64,000 bases of DNA from Streptomyces tateyamensis (GTDB taxonomy: Bacteria; Actinomycetota; Actinomycetes; Streptomycetales; Streptomycetaceae): NCBI RefSeq assembly GCF_003205575.1, contig NZ_PYBW01000030.1, positions 38,170-102,169 of the forward strand, read 5' to 3'. Below are positions 58,537 through 64,000 of this stretch, in pieces. The notes under the pieces are model-generated. The model did not search any database, was not told the DNA's origin, and was given only the letters and a program-made list of their open reading frames with translations. The position numbers and the translations under genes are program-made. Each line of letters begins with the position of its first letter. The stretch's first letter is position 1.

Positions 58537-59190
58537 ATGCCCCCCGCATCCGCACCACACGGGCGTCCTGCCACTCGGACGACCCTGCGGCACCACCTGC
58601 GCCGTGCCCTCGGCAGGGAGACTAACGCGCTGTGCCGCCGCAGCGACCGGGCTCGCAGCCGACTCGTCCTGACTCTGGCGCTCTCGCTCGTCGGATCGCT
58701 CGTACTCGCTCTGCTGGCCGCCCTGCTGGTGCTGCACCGCGAGCAGGTCGGTGCGCTGCACGACGCACAGCACCGCCACCACCTCACCGCGACCACCCTC
58801 ACCCCGGCAACGCAGGACAACACCCGGGGCGTCGGCGACCCCAACAGTGCCCAGGCGCAGGCGACCTGGGAGTACCCACCGAAGGTCCACGACACTGGCC
58901 AGGTCGACGTCCCACCCACCACAGGAGCCAGCGCGACCGTGGCCATCTGGGTGGACGACACCGGCCGGCCTGTCGCCCCGCCCCGCCCGGGCACCGCCAT
59001 CATGGCGAACGCCGCCTTCGCCGGACTCGGAAGCCTGGCCGCCCTGTCCACGACCACCCTCACCCTCTACACCCTTCGACGCCGCACCCTCGACCGCCGG
59101 GCCGATCGGGCCTGGGAGCCGGCCTGGGAGCGGGTGGAGCCACTGTGGTCCGGACGGACCGGCCACCGGCCCGGCGGCGGGGACCAATGA
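58537..59190 (+). CDS. Rv1733c-like membrane protein
   Basis: A protein of 217 residues of the type of Rv1733c, a mycobacterial DosR-regulon membrane antigen. Start ATG 58537 has GAGGAGA upstream. Two helices, about 43-66 (LVLTLALSLVGSLVLALLAA) and about 152-175 (AFAGLGSLAALSTTTLTLY), flank an extracytoplasmic domain of about 85 residues with TGASATVAIWVDDTGRPVAP. The role is unknown. Its stop overlaps the P-type ATPase start by four bases, so it is probably co-made with the pump. No box was found in the 170 bases upstream, so the nearest candidate is that at 56827, through the nitroreductase and PNPOx genes. Confidence 0.85.
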   Translation: MPPASAPHGRPATRTTLRHHLRRALGRETNALCRRSDRARSRLVLTLALSLVGSLVLALLAALLVLHREQVGALHDAQHRHHLTATTLTPATQDNTRGVGDPNSAQAQATWEYPPKVHDTGQVDVPPTTGASATVAIWVDDTGRPVAPPRPGTAIMANAAFAGLGSLAALSTTTLTLYTLRRRTLDRRADRAWEPAWERVEPLWSGRTGHRPGGGDQ

Positions 59191-61484
59191 GAACCGCCCC
59201 CCGACCGGCCACCAGACGTCTTGAGCCGGCGCTACTCATCACCACCTCCGCCGCCCTGGTCGCAGGAGGGATTTCATTCCTCCTCGGATCCCGCAGCACA
59301 GCGGACCTCTGCTGGGCGCTCGGGACTGCGGCCGGAATCGGACCGGCCGCGGTCTGGGTCATCGCCGCGCTGCGCCGCAAGCACGCCGGAGTCGATCTGA
59401 TCGCCGTACTGGCCCTGGTCGGCACGCTCGCCGTGGGCGAGTACCTGGCCGGGGCACTGATCTCCGTCATGCTCGCCAGCGGCAGAACCCTGGAATCGGC
59501 CGCCCAGCGCCGCGCCTCGCACGACCTGCGCGCCCTACTGGAACGCGCGCCGCACTCCGCCCGCCGCCGCGAAGGCGGGAGCGTCCTGACCGTCCCGCTG
59601 GAGGAGATCACGCCGGGCGACCTGCTCGTGATCGGCCCCGGCGAGGTGGTCCCGGTCGATGGCCAGGCCGCCGGCACCGCGACGCTGGACGAGTCCGCCC
59701 TCACCGGCGAGCCCGAGGACGTGGAGCGGGCGGCCGGGGAGGACGTACGCAGCGGCGTGCTCAACGCGGGCCCCGCCTTCGAACTCCGCGCCACCGCGAC
59801 CGCGGAGAACAGCACGTATGCGGCGATCGTCCGCCTGGCCCGCGAGGCGGGTGCCGAGAACGCGCCACTCGTCCGGATCGCCGACCGAGCGGCCGCCTGG
59901 TTCCTGCCGCTCTCCCTTGCCACTGCCGTGCTGGGCTGGGCGATCGGCGGCACGCCCGAGAGGGCGGTCGCAGTCCTGGTCGTCGCGACCCCCTGCCCCC
60001 TGCTGCTGGCGGCCCCCGTGGCCATCGTCTCGGGCCTCGCCCGGGCCGCCCGCAATGGCGTGGTGATCCGCGACGGCCGGGCGTTGGAGGTCCTCGGGCG
60101 GGCCCGGACCTTGGTGCTCGACAAGACCGGCACCCTCACGGCAGGTAGGCCCCGAGTACTGTCCGTGTCGGCCGCCCCCGGCCGTACCTCGGCCGAGTTG
60201 CTGCGCCTGGCCGCCTCCCTGGACCAGGTGTCCCCCCACGTGCTGGCCGAGGCCCTGGTCCGCGAGGCCCACGCACGCGGCCTGTCGCTGATCGCACCAC
60301 TGGACGCGGCCGAGGAGCCGGGGCGGGGCATCACGGGCCTGGTCGACGGACACCGGCTGGGGGTCGGCCGGGTGGAGCTACCGGGCGATCTGCCGGCCTG
60401 GGCACGCGCCGCGTCCAACCGGGCGGCCCTGGATGGCGCGGCGATCGTCTGGCTGACCGTGGACGGCGAGCTGTCCGGCGTCGTGCTGCTGCGCGACCCC
60501 GTGCGCCACGACGCACCGCGCACCCTGACGCGCCTTCACGAGGCGGGCCTGACCCGGCTGGTCATGCTCACCGGCGACCACGAGGGGGCAGCCCGGGAGG
60601 TCGCCGCGGTCCTGGGCCTCGACGACGTCGCGTCCCGGCAGAGTCCCTCGGACAAGGTCACCGCAGTGCGCGCCGAGCGGGCCCGCGCCGTCACCGTGAT
60701 GGTGGGCGACGGCGTCAACGACGCCCCCGCGCTCGCAGCCGCGAACGTCGGAGTGGCCATGGGCGCGCGCGGCTCGACCGCCTCCTCCGAAGCTGCCGAC
60801 ATCGTGCTGACGACCGACCGGCTGGACCGCCTCGCCGACGCCATGGAAATCGCCGTCCGGTCACGCAAGATCGCAGTACAGAGCGCAGCAGGCGGAATCG
60901 CCCTCTCCCTGGCCGCCATGGCCGTAGCCGCCCTCGGCTACCTCCCGCCGGCCGCCGGCGCACTACTGCAGGAAGCGATCGACGTCACCGTGATCCTCAA
61001 CGCGCTGCGCGCGCTCGGCGCAGGCCGGGCCGCCCGCCAGGCACTGAAGCCCGACACAGAGGACCTACTGAACCGATTCTCGGCCGAGCACGACGACCTG
61101 CGAGACGCCCTCGACATCCTGCGCGACGCCGCCGACCAGGTCGCCACCGGCGACCGCACCCAGGCACTCGCCACCGTACGGCGGGCGCACCACTTCCTTA
61201 CCGACCGGATCCTGCCGCACGAGGACGCGGAGGAGCACCAGCTCTACCCCGCACTGAGCGAACCACTGGGCAGCACCGAGGCCACCGCCACCATGAGCAG
61301 AACCCACGCCGAGATCGGACGCCTCGCCCGCCGGGTGGCCACCCACCTCGAGCAGGCCGACGCGGGCGGGGGCCTGCAACCGGACCAGATCGACGACCTA
61401 CTGGGCAGCCTCTACGGCCTGCACACCGTGCTGCGCCTGCACTTCACCCAGGAAGAAGAGAACTACTTCTCGCTCGTGCGGTGA
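59187..61484 (+). CDS. P1B-type metal ATPase with C-terminal hemerythrin domain
   Basis: A protein of 765 residues that starts at the ATG overlapping the previous stop. The pump has DESALTGEPEDVERAAGED, the M4 metal motif TPCPLL (T268-P269-C270-P271), phosphorylation site D312 in LDKTGTLTAGRP and [18 protein letters not shown] in a late helix is a further expected metal-site motif. From about 628 a hemerythrin domain follows (EHDDLRDAL with H635, LPHEDAEEHQLYP, MSRTHAEIGRL, LHFTQEEENYF), which could hold a di-iron centre. TPC with a C-terminal hemerythrin is the signature of P1B-5 ATPases (Nia-like, Ni/Fe linked), as I recall the literature. A pump with a built-in O2 or iron sensor fits this regulon. 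Confidence 0.92.
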   Translation: MRTAPRPATRRLEPALLITTSAALVAGGISFLLGSRSTADLCWALGTAAGIGPAAVWVIAALRRKHAGVDLIAVLALVGTLAVGEYLAGALISVMLASGRTLESAAQRRASHDLRALLERAPHSARRREGGSVLTVPLEEITPGDLLVIGPGEVVPVDGQAAGTATLDESALTGEPEDVERAAGEDVRSGVLNAGPAFELRATATAENSTYAAIVRLAREAGAENAPLVRIADRAAAWFLPLSLATAVLGWAIGGTPERAVAVLVVATPCPLLLAAPVAIVSGLARAARNGVVIRDGRALEVLGRARTLVLDKTGTLTAGRPRVLSVSAAPGRTSAELLRLAASLDQVSPHVLAEALVREAHARGLSLIAPLDAAEEPGRGITGLVDGHRLGVGRVELPGDLPAWARAASNRAALDGAAIVWLTVDGELSGVVLLRDPVRHDAPRTLTRLHEAGLTRLVMLTGDHEGAAREVAAVLGLDDVASRQSPSDKVTAVRAERARAVTVMVGDGVNDAPALAAANVGVAMGARGSTASSEAADIVLTTDRLDRLADAMEIAVRSRKIAVQSAAGGIALSLAAMAVAALGYLPPAAGALLQEAIDVTVILNALRALGAGRAARQALKPDTEDLLNRFSAEHDDLRDALDILRDAADQVATGDRTQALATVRRAHHFLTDRILPHEDAEEHQLYPALSEPLGSTEATATMSRTHAEIGRLARRVATHLEQADAGGGLQPDQIDDLLGSLYGLHTVLRLHFTQEEENYFSLVR

Positions 61485-61643
61485 GAACCAGGTGGGACAC
61501 GGTTCCGGTACGGCGCGGCCACCGCCTCGCACTCCGCCGCGCCACGGCGGGGCCGTCGGACGACCGTACCGGCAGGCAGGTACGGCCCTACAGGGAAACA
61601 ATCATGCGTACCCGTACGGGCAAGGATCGATCAAGGAGGAACC

Positions 61644-62036
61644 ATGGAGTACGGCCGGACGGTGACGGTGGCGACATCCTTCGAGGACACGGTGACGCGA
61701 GTGCGTCAGGCTCTCGCCGGGCACGGGTTCGGCGTGTTGACGGAGATCGATGTGCAGGCGACGTTGAAGGTGAAACTAGGCGAGGAGATGGAGCCGTACC
61801 TGATCCTCGGCGCGTGCAATCCTGCTCTGGCGAAGCGGGCGCTGGCCGAAGACCGGTCGATCGGGTTGCTGCTGCCGTGCAACGTGGTGGTCCGAGGCAG
61901 CGAAGGCCGCACGGTAGTGCAGGTGCTGGATCCACAGACGATGGTGCAGCTGACCGGCCTGTCTACCTTGCAGGTGGTGGCGGACGAGGCCGCTGAGCGG
62001 CTTGACGCGGTGCTGGCCTCCCTGCCACAACACTAG
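61644..62036 (+). CDS. DUF302 protein
   Basis: A protein of 130 residues that starts at ATG 61644 with AAGGAGGA upstream. The DUF302 fold is represented by FEDTVTRVRQALAGHGFGVL (about 13-32), the YLILGACNPALAKRALAED loop and IGLLLPCNVVV. DUF302 proteins may bind metals or small ligands, and the conserved Cys residues in ACNP and PCNV are typical of the family. It ends just before the tandem DosR-type boxes that serve the slipin gene. Confidence 0.88.
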   Translation: MEYGRTVTVATSFEDTVTRVRQALAGHGFGVLTEIDVQATLKVKLGEEMEPYLILGACNPALAKRALAEDRSIGLLLPCNVVVRGSEGRTVVQVLDPQTMVQLTGLSTLQVVADEAAERLDAVLASLPQH

Positions 62037-62039
62037 CGG

Positions 62040-62074
62040 GGGCCGTTCGGCGCACTCAAGGGGCCGCTCGGCCC
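62040..62074. promoter_or_regulatory. Tandem DosR-type boxes, 21 bp apart
   Basis: GGGCCGTTCGGCGC (62040-62053, one mismatch) and GGGCCGCTCGGCCC (62061-62074, perfect) start 21 bases apart, directly after the DUF302 stop. The slipin start is about 200 bases on, a longer leader than elsewhere. Confidence 0.75.
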
Positions 62075-62275
62075 CTGCCGCCCAGCCTGACGTCGAGCCA
62101 TGCTCGATATCAGGCATGGCCTACGTCCTCGAAGTCGTTCCAGCGACCCGCTCCGGCAGATACGGGACGTTGCATCAGGCCACATACAGAGCCCGGCAAG
62201 CGGAACCGGTGCTCCGCCGGCGCATAACTGGACCGCGCGCGGGAGCGGCGGGGTCATCATCCCGAGGAGCAGCAC

Positions 62276-63181
62276 ATGAAACTTCTGATCATCCTCTTGG
62301 TCATCTTCGTCATCCTGGGCCTGTTGGTATTCGCCATGGCAGTCAGGGTTGTCAAGCAGTACGAAAAAGGGGTGCTGTTCCGGTTCGGTCGGCTCGTCGG
62401 AGAACGGCCCCCGGGGTTGCGGATCATTATCCCGGTGGTTGATGTCCTGCATCGGGTGTCGTTGCGGATCGTCACGATGCCGATCCAGTCCCAGGGCATC
62501 ATCACCCGCGACAACGTGAGCGTCGATGTTTCGGCGGTCGCCTACTTCCGGGTCGTCGACGCGGTGAAATCGGTCATCGCGATCGAGAACGTGTACGCCG
62601 CGACCGACCAGATCGCACAGACCACCCTGCGGAAGGTCGTCGGCCAGCACACGCTCGACGAGACGCTGTCGGAGACCGACCGCATCAATCTGGACATCCG
62701 CGAGATTCTCGATGTCGCGACTGTCGAGTGGGGCGTTGAGGTCACGCTGGTCGAGCTCAAGGACATCCAGTTGCCCGAGAGCATGAAACGCGCGATGGCC
62801 CGCCAGGCCGAGGCGGAGCGGGAGAAGAGGGCGAAGATCATCAACGCTGAAGGGGAATCGCTCGCCGCCGCTGCACTCGGCGACGCCTCGGACACCATGA
62901 TGGCCCACCCGCTGGCACTGCAGCTCCGCAATCTGCAGAGCCTGGTGGAGATCGGTGTGGACAAGAACACCACGGTCGTCTTCCCCGCTCCCCTCATGAG
63001 CACCATCGGCGAACTCGGTTCCTTCCTCGCCCGGGAAACGGCAGCGGCCACATCCTCGGCAGCGCCGATCGACCTCGCCAAGGTGACTGCCGGCCCGGTG
63101 CCGAACGGAGCAGCCGAGCCCGCCGAAATCGCCAAGCTGCTCTCCCGATCGGTGGAGAACGGAGCAACCGAGCCCGTCTGA
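62276..63181 (+). CDS. Slipin (SPFH/band 7 membrane protein)
   Basis: A protein of 301 residues that starts at ATG 62276 with GAGGAG upstream. An N-terminal helix (LIILLVIFVILGLLVFAMAV) anchors an SPFH domain: VKQYEKGVLFRFGRL, PGLRIIIP, ITRDNVSVDVSAVAYFRV and VVGQHTLDETLS. A helical stretch with RQAEAEREKRAKIINAEGE follows (about 175-200), and then a Ser/Ala/Pro-rich tail. Slipins form large ring assemblies in detergent-resistant membrane and may work with NfeD proteases; no nfeD is in the window. In stress clusters a membrane-protective role is probable. Confidence 0.9.
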   Translation: MKLLIILLVIFVILGLLVFAMAVRVVKQYEKGVLFRFGRLVGERPPGLRIIIPVVDVLHRVSLRIVTMPIQSQGIITRDNVSVDVSAVAYFRVVDAVKSVIAIENVYAATDQIAQTTLRKVVGQHTLDETLSETDRINLDIREILDVATVEWGVEVTLVELKDIQLPESMKRAMARQAEAEREKRAKIINAEGESLAAAALGDASDTMMAHPLALQLRNLQSLVEIGVDKNTTVVFPAPLMSTIGELGSFLARETAAATSSAAPIDLAKVTAGPVPNGAAEPAEIAKLLSRSVENGATEPV

Positions 63182-63644
63182 TCAGCGTCCGCCCGTCGTG
63201 GCCTGCCCGTCCAATGGGCGGGCCAGGACCAGCTGCAGGAGATGCCGACCGTGATCGCCAGTGAGCACAGCAGTCAGTGGTCGGCTTGTGCAGTGGCACG
63301 TTGATCACGAAGATCGAGGCGGTCAGCGCTCCGGCGAGGTAGACCAGGCGTAGCGAGAAGCGGCGCGACCTGGAACTCGGTTGCGAGCTGGTGGGTGCTC
63401 AGCCCGGCGGCGATCTCGCCTAACGCGGTACGAGCTCCGGTGGCCACCCGGCCGCCTGGTGCCGGGGAGGATCGGTAGGCTGGAGAGGTGCCCCGAAGGG
63501 GGCGCGTGCAGCTTGGGACACCCGGATTTCGCCCGTATGAGGCTGAGAAATGATGGGCGTCGGTGAGATCCACGGAGAGTGATTTTCGCAGCTCAGCGAT
63601 CATGGCGCCGCATCGTTGCAGGTCAGCGGCCCGGCCGAGGAAAA
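63182..63644. other. Non-coding stretch with possible gene remnant
   Basis: About 460 bases with no convincing gene. On the minus strand near 63250-63350 a short hydrophobic reading (LVYLAGALTASIFVINVPLH) looks like a piece of a membrane protein with no start or stop context. Nothing else was recognised; the tRNA fragment follows at once. Confidence 0.4.
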
Positions 63645-63686
63645 CTCCTAAAGCTGGTGTCGCAGGTTCGAATCCTGCCTGGGGCA
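63645..63686 (+). other. 3' fragment of tRNA-Arg(CCT), putative att site
   Basis: The sequence begins with an anticodon loop CTCCTAA (63645-63651; anticodon CCT), then has a complete T-arm GCAGG-TTCGAAT-CCTGC (63662-63678), the 3' acceptor strand CTGGGGC (63679-63685) and discriminator A. The D-arm, 5' acceptor strand (expected GCCCCAG) and a pairing 5' anticodon stem are missing upstream. Such 3' ends are what site-specific integration into a tRNA gene leaves at the far end of an element. Confidence 0.7.
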
Positions 63687-63696
63687 CGTCGCACCG

Positions 63697-63729
63697 GAGG
63701 CCCCCTCGGAGATCGTCCGAGGGGGCCTC
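63697..63729 (+). terminator. Strong hairpin after the tRNA fragment
   Basis: GAGGCCCCCTCGGA (63697-63710) pairs perfectly with TCCGAGGGGGCCTC (63716-63729) around GATCG. It probably ended transcription of the original tRNA gene. Confidence 0.75.
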
Positions 63730-63823
63730 AGACGTCTTCCCGGACAACCCTCTCCGGCTCCGGACGTCCCCCGGTCGGGTCGGCCGGCGGGCGGGCGGCG
63801 GTGGGGCGGGTTAGACCTGGGAC

Positions 63824-64000
63824 ATGGACCATCCCTTGCTGAACGCGTTCTGGATGATGCTCTGGTTCTTCCTCTGGATCATGTGGCTCTTCCTGCTCTT
63901 CAAGATCGTCATGGACATCTTCCGCAGCCACGACATGGGCGGCTGGGGGAAGGCCGGGTGGCTGGTCTTCGTGATCGTGCTGCCGTTCCTGGGCGTGCTG
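63824..64000 (+). CDS. Small membrane protein, 3' truncated by window
   Basis: From ATG 63824 the frame stays open to the last base (59 codons). It reads MDHPLLNAFWMMLWFFLWIM, then KIVMDIFRSHDMGGWGKAG and a second hydrophobic stretch (WLVFVIVLPFLGVL). This is the beginning of the small PLDc_N/SHOCT-type membrane proteins common in actinomycetes. No clear ribosome site is seen, and the 3' end is missing, so the exact family is uncertain. Confidence 0.6.
   Translation, partial: MDHPLLNAFWMMLWFFLWIMWLFLLFKIVMDIFRSHDMGGWGKAGWLVFVIVLPFLGVL

Noticed and set aside
62116-62442. Frame starting MAYVLEVVPATRSG before the slipin gene
   Set aside because: It has no ribosome site and runs into the slipin gene in another frame; the 200-base leader is more likely untranslated.
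19770-63181. Hydrogenase or nitrate reductase structural genes expected near hypE and the cytochrome b genes
   Set aside because: No CxxC nickel-binding large-subunit motifs and no molybdopterin enzyme were found in any frame of the cluster.

Overview
The window is high-GC actinobacterial DNA. Codon usage, gene families and AGGAGG-type ribosome sites point to Streptomyces, Kitasatospora or a close relative. No rRNA, intact tRNA, CRISPR array, intact insertion sequence, integrase or replication initiator was found.

Left part (1-17.7 kb): accessory DNA typical of an actinobacterial plasmid or integrative element, mostly on the + strand. It holds several unknown small proteins, a VbhA/Fic toxin-antitoxin pair, a DUF932 protein, a DUF2637-like membrane protein, two overlapping PP-loop (PAPS-reductase-like) genes, a multi-HTH protein, a membrane protein, and a large MobF relaxase-helicase. 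A nested inverted repeat just upstream of the relaxase is a good oriT candidate. Three of the genes share a 5' leader hairpin with loop AGGGCAA followed by CCCACGA, and two of these also share a near-identical promoter.

Junction (17.7-19.6 kb): a graveyard of truncated genes on both strands, including the C-terminal half of a VKOR-family protein.

Right part (19.7-63.2 kb): a large cluster resembling the DosR/DevR (OsdR) hypoxia-dormancy regulon. Its members are D-lactate dehydrogenase, two Acg-type nitroreductases, CBS and CBS-BON proteins, a CtpF-like P-type ATPase, universal stress proteins (USPs), a GAF-GAF DevS-like kinase with a convergent DevR-like regulator, PEP synthase, an orphan cytochrome b operon, an M50-CBS protease, HypE, a beta-CASP hydrolase, a GNAT/acyl-CoA synthetase fusion, a GH65 phosphorylase, two zinc alcohol dehydrogenases, Hsp20, a flavodoxin, PNPOx proteins, an Rv1733c-like membrane protein, a P1B-ATPase with a C-terminal hemerythrin domain, DUF302 and a slipin. 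A 14-bp palindrome, GGGCCGNNCGGCCC, with the same architecture as the mycobacterial DosR box, sits 60-110 bp upstream of most transcription units (about 200 bp for the slipin), singly or in tandem. It is the probable operator of the local DevR-like regulator. Taken together the genes suggest a programme for low oxygen or low energy: fermentation, NAD recycling, PEP and carbohydrate turnover, metal and ion transport, redox repair and stress proteins.

Right end (63.2-64 kb): a 42-nt 3' fragment of tRNA-Arg(CCT), from anticodon loop to discriminator base, followed by a strong terminator and the start of a small membrane protein. This looks like the distal att site of an element lying to the left, so the relaxase region and the dormancy cluster may both be inside a tRNA-integrated island. 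That is an inference; the other end lies outside the window.
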